From: Coraliomargarita sp.
GTDB taxonomy: Bacteria; Verrucomicrobiota; Verrucomicrobiia; Opitutales; Coraliomargaritaceae
DNA length: 64,000 bases
Assembly (NCBI GenBank): GCA_002699365.1
Contig: PAAN01000018.1
Location: forward strand, 36,822 to 100,821
Reading direction: 5' to 3'
The translations under genes and the position numbers were made by a program. The notes below the pieces were generated by a model, which had not been told where the DNA came from, did no database searches, and saw only the letters and a program-made list of their open reading frames with translations. How positions within the stretch are numbered: the first letter of the stretch is position 1; each line of letters begins with the position of its first letter. Below are positions 44,935 to 53,492 of this stretch, piece by piece.

Positions 44935-46005
44935 ATGCCTTTAATTTCAAAATTAACTGAGCGCTTGAAGCGCCATCCAAAACGTGTAGTCTTCCCCGAA
45001 GGTAGTGATCCTCGCATAATCCAAGCCGCTCGTAAATTCGCAACTCGTGGCTTAGGTGTTCCAATTTTATTAGGCGACCGTGCTACAATTAAGAAAAATG
45101 CCGAAGCACTCGACCTAAATCTGAAACACATACGAATTATCGAGCCAAATCGTAGCGAAGAGCTTGAAGGCTTCGTAAGTAAATTCCAAGGATTACGCCG
45201 TTTTAGAGGTTTAAACGAGAAAGAATCCGTCGAATATCTGGAAAATACGAACTACTTCGCTACGATGATGTTAGCAACTGCACAAGCAGATGCTTTAGTT
45301 TCTGGTGCCACAAGTTCAGCTTCGAGCGCACTTCGCCCATTATTACAAATAATACCTAGGCAAGAACATGTTAAAAATATGTCCTCGCTCAATATCTTTG
45401 ATTTTGAAGACCCAGAGAATGGAAAAGATCGTGAGCTCTATCTTGCAGATTGTGCCGTCATTCCAAACCCTACTTCAGAGCAATTGTGTGACATCGCCAT
45501 CACCACAGCTGCCCTAAGTTATCATCTTAGTAACATAAAACCCCGCGTAGCCCTACTGAGTTATACCAGTAAAAGTATATCTAGTCAGGATCAGACAGTG
45601 GCGAAAATGAAGGCTGCTAGCGAAATGGCACATCGAAAAGCTAACAAGCTAGGAATTCCAATGGAAATAGACGGAGAACTTCAAGTCGATGCAGCACTTG
45701 ATTGCTTTATCGCAAAATCTAAAAATATAGGTGGTCCTGTCGCAGGGCAGGCTAACGTACTAATATTTCCAGACTTACATGCGTCTAATATAGCCTCCAA
45801 GTTGCTGGATGTTCTAACGCGTGCACGTAACTATGGTCCGATTATTACTGGTTTGACCCGGCCTGCTGCCGAGATAAGCCGAGGAGCAACTGCGAGCAAT
45901 ATATTTGGAACAACCGTGATGGTTGCTTCGCAGGCAATTGATCAAAAACTACTTTACCCTACAAATGGAGATGACCTCAATGAAGACGTAACTAAAATCG
46001 ATTAA
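44935..46005 (+). CDS. pta: Phosphate acetyltransferase, catalytic domain only
   Basis: RVVFPEGSDPRIIQAARKF, DALVSGATSSASSALRPLLQII, VAGQANVLIFPDLHASNIASKL, GPIITGLTRPAAEISRGAT. Confidence 0.94.
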   Translation: MPLISKLTERLKRHPKRVVFPEGSDPRIIQAARKFATRGLGVPILLGDRATIKKNAEALDLNLKHIRIIEPNRSEELEGFVSKFQGLRRFRGLNEKESVEYLENTNYFATMMLATAQADALVSGATSSASSALRPLLQIIPRQEHVKNMSSLNIFDFEDPENGKDRELYLADCAVIPNPTSEQLCDIAITTAALSYHLSNIKPRVALLSYTSKSISSQDQTVAKMKAASEMAHRKANKLGIPMEIDGELQVDAALDCFIAKSKNIGGPVAGQANVLIFPDLHASNIASKLLDVLTRARNYGPIITGLTRPAAEISRGATASNIFGTTVMVASQAIDQKLLYPTNGDDLNEDVTKID

Positions 46006-47196
46006 TTGGCAATGACTGCTTGTCCTTCAGATTCTAATAACTCAACCGATAATAAACTTCTAAGCGTACCTCGTAACACTACCACAAAGCGTATTTTCAT
46101 CGCTGCTACGCGAATGAATGATGGGAAAACTACTACCAGCTTAGCCCTCTTTGGTGCACTGCGTCATTTGACCAAGGACGTAGGATTTATCAAACCAGTT
46201 GGGCAACGATTTGTTGATATTGAGGGGCAGCAAATTGATGAAGATTCAGTATTATTAGATAAGATATTTAATGTAGCCGTTCCGATGCAAGCGATGAGCC
46301 CTATAGCCATTCATCCAACTTTTACTCGCGAATATCTAGATAATCCAAGCGATTTGCGTGAGACGCATATCGATCAGCTTTGTCGTGCATTTGACCGCGC
46401 TGCATATGAAAAAGACTACATTATTATCGAAGGTACGGGCCATGCAGGAGTCGGTTCAGTATTTGGTCTTTCCAACGCGGATGTAGCGAAGCGTTTGAAT
46501 GCTAAAGTAATCATTGTTGCAAGCGGTGGAATCGGTGGACCTATGGATCAAATTGCACTCAATAAATCGCTCTTTGAAAAATCTGAAGTCGAAGTTATTG
46601 GAGTCATTATCAATAAAGTACTACCTGAAAAAATTGATATGGTCGAAAAATACTGCCGAAAAGCATTGTCCCATATGGACATTCCACTGCTAGGTTGTAT
46701 ACCTGCAGAGCCTAAGCTAACAAAGCCTAATTTAAATCAGGTGGCAGAGGAAGTCGACGGTCATTGGGTTAATGGAAAAGAATATGGAGGTAGTCAACGA
46801 GTTGACAAAGTTGTCATTGGCGCCATGGCAGCAAAAGGTATTGTCGACTACTTCGTTCCTGGAGTACTAATTATAACACCAGGGGATCGTGAAGAGATAA
46901 TACTATCAGCAATAACTGCCCAAGGAGGAGATAATAAAAGGCTACTTTCTGGAATAATATTAACACACAACATTTTGCCAGATTCGAAATTAATGACTAT
47001 GATTCAAAAGACAAAAATTCCGGTCATAAGCTGCAGTGAAGATAGCTATGTTGTTGCATCTAGAATAAACAAAATGACCGTTAAGACTCAACCAGAAGAT
47101 TCCGACAAAATTCCAATTATAAAGGATTTGGTAACAAAAAATGTAGATATCGATCTAATTTGTGAAGCGTTCGCATCTGAGGAAACTATATACTAA
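46006..47196 (+). CDS. BioD-like/DRTGG-domain protein (regulatory part of a phosphotransacetylase), TTG or internal ATG start
   Basis: KRIFIAATRMNDGKTTTSLALFGAL (P-loop), IIEGTGHAGVGSVFGLSNADVAKRL, C-terminal IPVISCSEDSYVVASRINKMTVKTQPEDSDK (DRTGG-like). Frame opens with TTG immediately after the pta stop; ATG at 46012. Confidence 0.88.
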   Translation: MAMTACPSDSNNSTDNKLLSVPRNTTTKRIFIAATRMNDGKTTTSLALFGALRHLTKDVGFIKPVGQRFVDIEGQQIDEDSVLLDKIFNVAVPMQAMSPIAIHPTFTREYLDNPSDLRETHIDQLCRAFDRAAYEKDYIIIEGTGHAGVGSVFGLSNADVAKRLNAKVIIVASGGIGGPMDQIALNKSLFEKSEVEVIGVIINKVLPEKIDMVEKYCRKALSHMDIPLLGCIPAEPKLTKPNLNQVAEEVDGHWVNGKEYGGSQRVDKVVIGAMAAKGIVDYFVPGVLIITPGDREEIILSAITAQGGDNKRLLSGIILTHNILPDSKLMTMIQKTKIPVISCSEDSYVVASRINKMTVKTQPEDSDKIPIIKDLVTKNVDIDLICEAFASEETIY

Positions 47197-47394
47197 CCAA
47201 AATTGGATATCCAAGTAGTTTAATCACAATAGTGAGTCCTATATTGACTTTCTATTTGTGAAATTGACAACTAACGCCTTCACCATGCACTTATTCGTAC
47301 TTACCATAAATTTTACATTATGAATATTTTTAAATATTTTAATGCAACAGGCAGACTTCTTGCATATAAAATAAAAAATTTAAGCTAACTAATT

Positions 47395-50300
47395 ATGGAT
47401 TTCAAAACACAACTTAGCCTGCATCCAGAAACAGCAGAATCAGTATATGACGAAAATGTACTAATCGATTATGTGAATTTAAAACTCACTTCAATCGGGC
47501 AACCTGCTTATGGTAATTTAGATGAGTCAGAATTTTATGGATTAAGTAAATCACTGCTCGCTAGCTATCAGGAAAAATCACGCCTCCTATCGGAACATTT
47601 ACCACCATGTGATCAGCGAATACAAGATTTCATGAGTGAGTATTTCAAAAAACTTATTGGAGAGGAAATTCCTCAACTACCATATAATACTCTAGTGCTT
47701 GATCGCCATGGAATAGCACGAACTCTATCACTACCTGCAAAAGAAGATTATTTTTCTTCTGATATAATTGATTCTTACCGCATTGAACAAGGCGTACTAC
47801 ACAACCCAAAAAGTGATCGCCGTACGACTAAAGGAGTCTTCCATGTAGCCGAAGGTGGTTTACCAATACCTAATGACAAAAAAGCAGTTCCACAAATTGC
47901 TGCCGCACGCCTTATTAAAAAAGCCCTTAATGAAGCTCCTGAAGCATTAAAGACATTACCCTTTTTATCCAATCAAGACATACCTGCTAAATCATGGGTA
48001 TCTCTTTTATTAAGACCTGTTGTTGTTCCAGAAGTAGATGGATTCAGTAAAGAAAAAACTATGGAAGTAAGATTCTTTGTGCCCGGCAATATGGTCAGCA
48101 ATCTTGATTTCGTGGAGTCAATCTTTGGTAATGGCGGGGATCCTTTTTTAGCTGATAATGATGCAGCTCTCGATCCAACTCACTGGACTGGAACATCAGG
48201 ATGTGTAATTTTGGCTCCTCATTTAATAGGAACGACTAAAAAAGAATTAGGCTTACCGAATATATCGGACGCTACAGACCGGCAAAAGCGAGATGGCATG
48301 TGTTGGGAAAAGGAAGAAGAGCTCTACAACGATGGTGGAGCATTTAAAATTACTTGCCGCGATGCCAGCGGAATAGTGGTGACTGCAATCGCAGATAATT
48401 ACTTTGGGTATTGCAAAAAAGAAGTGAAGACACAAATAGGCTTCTCCGCTAATCTAATTGGTTTAGCCGAGGAAGAACATGCTGGAGGCACTTTAGCATT
48501 TACTGGTTATGATCTAGGAGAAGACTTCGAGCTTAGTCGTTACTTTCCAATTGTTGATCAAAAGTTTGAAGGTGTGGTCGCACGCTACATTGACCGAATT
48601 AACCTAATGCCAGAAGGTTACGCTGTAGATAAAAAATACAAAGATATTTTATATGTTCCTGAAGATGCACGCTTTGAATTGAATTCACAAAAAATCAGCT
48701 GGCTTACAGAAGGAAAAGAGCAAGGTATAAAACTTCTGCCTAACATCACTTACATACTTCCATCCGGTTATAAAGTGCAAATGATGCAGCCAGCTGAAGG
48801 GCGTCGCTGGCGCCTTGTAGGATATACAGCAGAAAGCCGAATTTGCCACAAACCAAGTACTGTCTCTGGAGGTGGAAAATCCGAGATCTCGAAACCAATC
48901 ACTGACGCGATTATTACTGGACCTGTATTCGTAAATGACTTCGAAAAGGACTTTAACTTAGCTGAAGAAATCATTAACAAAGACTTTGGGCAACGTTTCA
49001 ACGACCCGAAAATGTGCCATGATACCTCTCGCCCGCTTCTTGATAAAAAGCGTTCCTTAGGATCAGTAATTAAATTACTTACTCCATCTACAGTGGATTT
49101 TAGTGAAGACTACAATAAATGGATTCAATCTATTCCTTATCACGTCAAAGAGTTGGTGTTAATTATAAAGCGCTACTATAAAGAAGATTGGGGTGATCAG
49201 TGGCGTAAACGCTTCAATGTGGATTTGATCAATGGTGAATTCGGCAAGGTGCTTCGCTATAGAGGAAATCCAATGCTCACTCATTATTTACGAGTCGGTT
49301 ACACCGAAGATGGGTCATGGCGTACCTTTGGACTTCGTAAGGATTTTACACCCGCTAGTAAAATATCACTAGAAGATGATATAACCGCTTCTACGGTTGC
49401 TCCGAGTGCACAAATTAAGAACTTACCAGTTGGTTGGAACTGCCCATCTGCTAAATTTGTCTATAATTGTGAATACCGATTCTTTCAACGTCCAGATGAT
49501 GCTATTATTCGTGGCTACGATAAACAAGCTGAAGATGATCTTAGTTCTGCCGGAAGCTTTTTGAGTAATTACGAACCACTAGGATCGGAGCACGGGAAAA
49601 ACGAAATAGAAGATACTATACGATTTGGGCAATATACTTCCCCCGTACAGAATCTTATAACTAATTTTGTCGAGAATCCTAAAAGCGCATATTACTCGAC
49701 TCCAGCATATCCACGTATGGTGGATGGAAAGCCAACTAAGAACCCGCGCTACTTGCAAGTACGACCAGATTTGAAAGATAAACGTGCACTTTATTTAGCG
49801 GATATTAGTTCACGTCTTTACCGTAGGCAAGATAGTGATTCTGCGCTTCTTCGACCAGTAACCTCTATTCTTCCAGGTCGAAGAAATAATCCTGCAGACC
49901 CTGCAAATGGAGTAAAACCATTGTGCACTTTCAGCCCGATCCATCACATGGAACTACCAGAGCTTTTTATGGAGTACATCGCGTCAATAACAGGAAAATC
50001 TCCTTCCACTACAGGAGCAGGCTCTGAGGGCGCACTCACCAAAGGACCATTCAATGCGTTATTGCCCATTTACGACTTAAATAATGCGCTTGTTTCCTAC
50101 CTTGCTACTGAGCAACCCGCATTCATAACTGCGGCAGGATGCGTAGGTCCAAACTTCCGCGTGGATCACGATATTAGCCTGTTAGTACCAGAAATATGGT
50201 GTCGGATTAAGCCAGAGGAAAGCGACCCTCAATGGATGTTAAAGAACGGGCATCTAGAAGCATGCAAGGATTTTGAGCACAATGGTAAAACTGTAAAAGC

Positions 50301-50856
50301 TAGCCTCTTAGGCTATCGTATAACTGCAAAGTTTGTGCGTACTTTTTTTGGCCGAGTCTTTAACAATCCAGAAACAGTCTTTAGTGAAGCCATGCTCAAA
50401 CCAGAATTACAGGACATCGATACCTTTATTGAAGGCATGAATACTATTGAAGCTGCTCATAAGATGGCTGCTGAAAACTATTTTTCAGATGATTCGATTC
50501 AACAAGCCTGCCCTCCCCTTAAAGCGCTTCTGCATATAATGGCATACGGTCATTTTGAAAATAAAACCATCAGCTCTCCAGAAATACGTGGCTTGTTTTG
50601 TCGTGAGGCAATGCTTGCTAGTGACTGGTACAAAGAGCGACTAATTAGCCAACAAAGTTATGATGTGTTCACTTGGAAGAAGCACGTCGCATATTTAAAT
50701 GCATTTATTTCCAAAAAAACACATTTCTCCGTGTCAAAACGTCTGGGTATTGAATCACGCCTTACAGAAGCAAAATTACAGTTAACTCGTGTACAATCGC
50801 CAAATTACCTTACTGAGCTAATCGGAACACTTGGCCGGCAACCAATTGAGATGTAA
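47395..50856 (+). CDS. Probable PPi-dependent (pyrophosphate-type) phosphoenolpyruvate carboxykinase
   Basis: 1153 aa; LRPVVVPEVDG...EVRFFVPGNMVSNLDFVESIFGNGGDPFL, TGTSGCVILAPHLIGTTKKELGLP, ADNYFGYCKKEVKTQIGFSANL, CHKPSTVSGGGKSEISKPI, RSLGSVIKLLTPS recalled as hallmarks of the PPi-PEPCK family. Confidence 0.8.
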   Translation: MDFKTQLSLHPETAESVYDENVLIDYVNLKLTSIGQPAYGNLDESEFYGLSKSLLASYQEKSRLLSEHLPPCDQRIQDFMSEYFKKLIGEEIPQLPYNTLVLDRHGIARTLSLPAKEDYFSSDIIDSYRIEQGVLHNPKSDRRTTKGVFHVAEGGLPIPNDKKAVPQIAAARLIKKALNEAPEALKTLPFLSNQDIPAKSWVSLLLRPVVVPEVDGFSKEKTMEVRFFVPGNMVSNLDFVESIFGNGGDPFLADNDAALDPTHWTGTSGCVILAPHLIGTTKKELGLPNISDATDRQKRDGMCWEKEEELYNDGGAFKITCRDASGIVVTAIADNYFGYCKKEVKTQIGFSANLIGLAEEEHAGGTLAFTGYDLGEDFELSRYFPIVDQKFEGVVARYIDRINLMPEGYAVDKKYKDILYVPEDARFELNSQKISWLTEGKEQGIKLLPNITYILPSGYKVQMMQPAEGRRWRLVGYTAESRICHKPSTVSGGGKSEISKPITDAIITGPVFVNDFEKDFNLAEEIINKDFGQRFNDPKMCHDTSRPLLDKKRSLGSVIKLLTPSTVDFSEDYNKWIQSIPYHVKELVLIIKRYYKEDWGDQWRKRFNVDLINGEFGKVLRYRGNPMLTHYLRVGYTEDGSWRTFGLRKDFTPASKISLEDDITASTVAPSAQIKNLPVGWNCPSAKFVYNCEYRFFQRPDDAIIRGYDKQAEDDLSSAGSFLSNYEPLGSEHGKNEIEDTIRFGQYTSPVQNLITNFVENPKSAYYSTPAYPRMVDGKPTKNPRYLQVRPDLKDKRALYLADISSRLYRRQDSDSALLRPVTSILPGRRNNPADPANGVKPLCTFSPIHHMELPELFMEYIASITGKSPSTTGAGSEGALTKGPFNALLPIYDLNNALVSYLATEQPAFITAAGCVGPNFRVDHDISLLVPEIWCRIKPEESDPQWMLKNGHLEACKDFEHNGKTVKASLLGYRITAKFVRTFFGRVFNNPETVFSEAMLKPELQDIDTFIEGMNTIEAAHKMAAENYFSDDSIQQACPPLKALLHIMAYGHFENKTISSPEIRGLFCREAMLASDWYKERLISQQSYDVFTWKKHVAYLNAFISKKTHFSVSKRLGIESRLTEAKLQLTRVQSPNYLTELIGTLGRQPIEM

Positions 50857-50895
50857 TGCAGATTAGAACGAAAGCTATACTGGTAATTTTAATTA

Positions 50896-51534
50896 TTATT
50901 TAAAGACCTGAAACAACTCCGTTAGTTTATCTTGATCTTTTATACCTGGCGATTGCTCAACTCCACTGTTAACGTCTATGCGCTTAGCGCTAGTAACGAT
51001 TACTGCTTTTTGAGCATTATCAGGAGTAAGTCCACCTGCTAAAATGAATTCTATATCAGCGTTATGGTTTTGAAGATCCGAAAATTGCTGCCAATTTCCA
51101 ACATGACCAGTTCCACCAACTAAATTCGGTGAATAGCTATCAAGCAAAACAGTTTTTGCATATTTGGGCACTATGTCTGGCAAAGTATCATTTGATCGTA
51201 ATCTCGGGGCGATCCATAAACACTCTGAGCCCACAACCTCAGTCCATAAGGGTAATTTTTCAGCAAGAATGGCTAGACCTGAGTGAATTTGAAAATTATC
51301 AAAACCTAAATCTTTGTATCTACCTAAATCTGACAAGCTAGTTTCAACATCCACTAGAACACTGCGTCCGTTAGGGACCCGATTAGCTAACTCTTTAGCA
51401 CGCCCGACAGAAATTGCTCGTGGAGATTTTGGATAGATAATGAATCCAAAGTAATCAGCCCCAAGACTAAGTGCTAAATCAACGTCTTTCTCTCTCGTTA
51501 ATCCGCAAATTTTAATTTTTAGCTCTGAATACAT
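50896..51534 (-). CDS. trpF: Phosphoribosylanthranilate isomerase
   Basis: KICGLTREKDVDLALSLGADYFGFIIYPKSPRAIS, FILAGGLTPDNAQKAV, RIDVNSGVEQSPGIKDQDKLTELF. Confidence 0.95.
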   Translation of the reverse strand: MYSELKIKICGLTREKDVDLALSLGADYFGFIIYPKSPRAISVGRAKELANRVPNGRSVLVDVETSLSDLGRYKDLGFDNFQIHSGLAILAEKLPLWTEVVGSECLWIAPRLRSNDTLPDIVPKYAKTVLLDSYSPNLVGGTGHVGNWQQFSDLQNHNADIEFILAGGLTPDNAQKAVIVTSAKRIDVNSGVEQSPGIKDQDKLTELFQVFK

Positions 51535-51569
51535 ACTATTAAAAAAACCACTACATACATTGCTGGCAA

Positions 51570-52670
51570 ATGTATATGGACAGAACCAACAAAGCCTTAC
51601 AGCCTAAATCTTCAATGCTGTCTTCCAATAAAAAGCCTTACCTAATTATACTCCTATTACTGCTACTATCATTTTGCGGATTTATAGCCCTTAATGTAGG
51701 ACCTATTAAAATAAGCCCAGCACAGGTAATAAATGCATGTTTTGGAGGATTTGGTGCACATATTGGTTTGCCCGACATTTCACCAGAAACCAAGCAGATC
51801 ATTCTAGCACTTCGCGTGCCCCGAACGATACTTGCTATGATAGTAGGTATTAGCTTGGCCGTAAGTGGGACCGTTCTGCAGGGTCTGTTTCGTAACCCCT
51901 TGGCAGATCCTAGCTTAATTGGAGTGACCTCAGGGGGCGCAGTAGGAGCTGCTTTAATGATCGTATTAGGCAGCAGTACTTTAATTTTCATCAGTTCATC
52001 ATTACATAATTTTGCAATTATCTTCAGCGCTATGATCGGCAGTATTGGAAGTACATTTTTGATCTATCGCTTAGCTAGAGTTGGTGGGCGCATTCATGTT
52101 CCAACTATGCTGTTATGTGGAATAGCCGTTAATGCTTTTGCAGGAGCTATTATAGGTATAATGATTTATATCGCAGACCTTGAAAATTTACGAGACTTAA
52201 CCTTCTGGAGCCTAGGAAGCTTTGCTCGCGCTCCTAGATTAGCTATTTTCATAGCATTCCCGATACTGTTGATTTTCTTATTTCTGCTTTTTCGCCAAGC
52301 AAAGTTACTCAACGTTTTGCTACTCGGTGAAGCAGAAGCAGGACACTTAGGTATCGATACACATAAAGTCGGACGCCGTATTATTGTTTTAACTGGAGCG
52401 ACTGTAGGATTGTGTGTCTCGCTCACTGGAACCATAGCTTTTGTTGGGCTTATTGTCCCCCACTTGATGCGTCTACTAGTAGGCCCCAATCATTGCTACC
52501 TTATACCTGCTGCTGGACTTGCCGGTGGTACCTTATTAATTGTTGCGGATCTTCTATCTCGATCGATGCTAACTGGAGCAGAAATTCCAATCGGTATATT
52601 AACCGCCTTTATCGGAGCTCCGTTTTTTCTATTTCTCCTGCTATCAACAAAGCACCAGAAACTTCTATGA
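51570..52670 (+). CDS. FecCD-family ABC transporter permease (iron/siderophore/heme type)
   Basis: LRVPRTILAMIVGISLAVSGTVLQGLFRNPLADPSLIGVTSGGAVGAA, FVGLIVPHLMRLLVGPNH, EIPIGILTAFIGAPFFLFLL. Confidence 0.95.
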   Translation: MYMDRTNKALQPKSSMLSSNKKPYLIILLLLLLSFCGFIALNVGPIKISPAQVINACFGGFGAHIGLPDISPETKQIILALRVPRTILAMIVGISLAVSGTVLQGLFRNPLADPSLIGVTSGGAVGAALMIVLGSSTLIFISSSLHNFAIIFSAMIGSIGSTFLIYRLARVGGRIHVPTMLLCGIAVNAFAGAIIGIMIYIADLENLRDLTFWSLGSFARAPRLAIFIAFPILLIFLFLLFRQAKLLNVLLLGEAEAGHLGIDTHKVGRRIIVLTGATVGLCVSLTGTIAFVGLIVPHLMRLLVGPNHCYLIPAAGLAGGTLLIVADLLSRSMLTGAEIPIGILTAFIGAPFFLFLLLSTKHQKLL

Positions 52671-53473
52671 TAATAATAAAAGACTTAAGCTATAAAATCA
52701 GAGGGCATAAGCTAATAAATTCTATAAACCTAGACCTTTCACTAGGAAAGATTCATGCAATCATTGGTCCTAATGGAGCCGGAAAGAGCACACTTTTACG
52801 CTTAATTTCAGGAGAAATAAAACCCACTCAAGGTAGTATAGCTATTGCTAATACTAGGCTAGTTGACTGGAAACTTAATTCAATAGCTCGATCACGTGCG
52901 ATTTTACCTCAGCATACATCTCTTAACTTTGACTATTCTGTAGAAGAGGTTGTTGCACTAGGACGAGCACCCTACTTAGGGTTACATGAGGAGACAGTTA
53001 ACGGCGCACATGCCATTGAATCGGTAATGAAACAACTTGAATTAACGGATCTTCGGCATCGTAACTACACGACACTTTCTGGTGGGGAACAGCGACGCGT
53101 ACAGCTAGCGCGTGTGCTAGCGCAAATAAATCGTCCAGTGAATGCGAAGCCGTTAAGTCCAAAATATTTATTGTTAGATGAACCAGTATCTGGGCTCGAT
53201 CTATCGCATCAACATTCTTTCTTAAACACAGTGCGTAAAATAGCAGACGAAAATACTGCTGTCATAATTTCTATGCATGACCCTAATCATGCAGCGATCT
53301 ATTCCGATGAACTAATACTACTACAAAACGGTCAATTAATGGCCAACGGATCAACAAAAGATACCTTAACAAGTGAACTGCTAGAAAAACATTTTTCCAT
53401 ATGCGCAGAATCCATACGGACGAATTCACATAGGACACATTTTGTCTTTAAGGCCAAGAACAAAGCAAATTAA
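52667..53473 (+). CDS. ABC transporter ATP-binding protein (HmuV/FecE-like)
   Basis: IIGPNGAGKSTLLRLISG (Walker A), LSGGEQRRVQLARVLAQ (signature), YLLLDEPVSGLD (Walker B). Start at MIIIKDLSYKI, overlapping the permease stop as ATGA; supplied ORF (52412) is over-extended. Confidence 0.94.
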   Translation: MIIIKDLSYKIRGHKLINSINLDLSLGKIHAIIGPNGAGKSTLLRLISGEIKPTQGSIAIANTRLVDWKLNSIARSRAILPQHTSLNFDYSVEEVVALGRAPYLGLHEETVNGAHAIESVMKQLELTDLRHRNYTTLSGGEQRRVQLARVLAQINRPVNAKPLSPKYLLLDEPVSGLDLSHQHSFLNTVRKIADENTAVIISMHDPNHAAIYSDELILLQNGQLMANGSTKDTLTSELLEKHFSICAESIRTNSHRTHFVFKAKNKAN

Positions 53474-53492
53474 GAAAGAATTTTGCCTGTTA

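Noticed and set aside
52412-52666. N-terminal extension of the ABC ATPase ORF (MCLAHWNHSFCWAY...)
   Set aside because: It is an out-of-frame reading of the permease 3' end; the real start is MIIIKDL at 52667, coupled to the permease stop.
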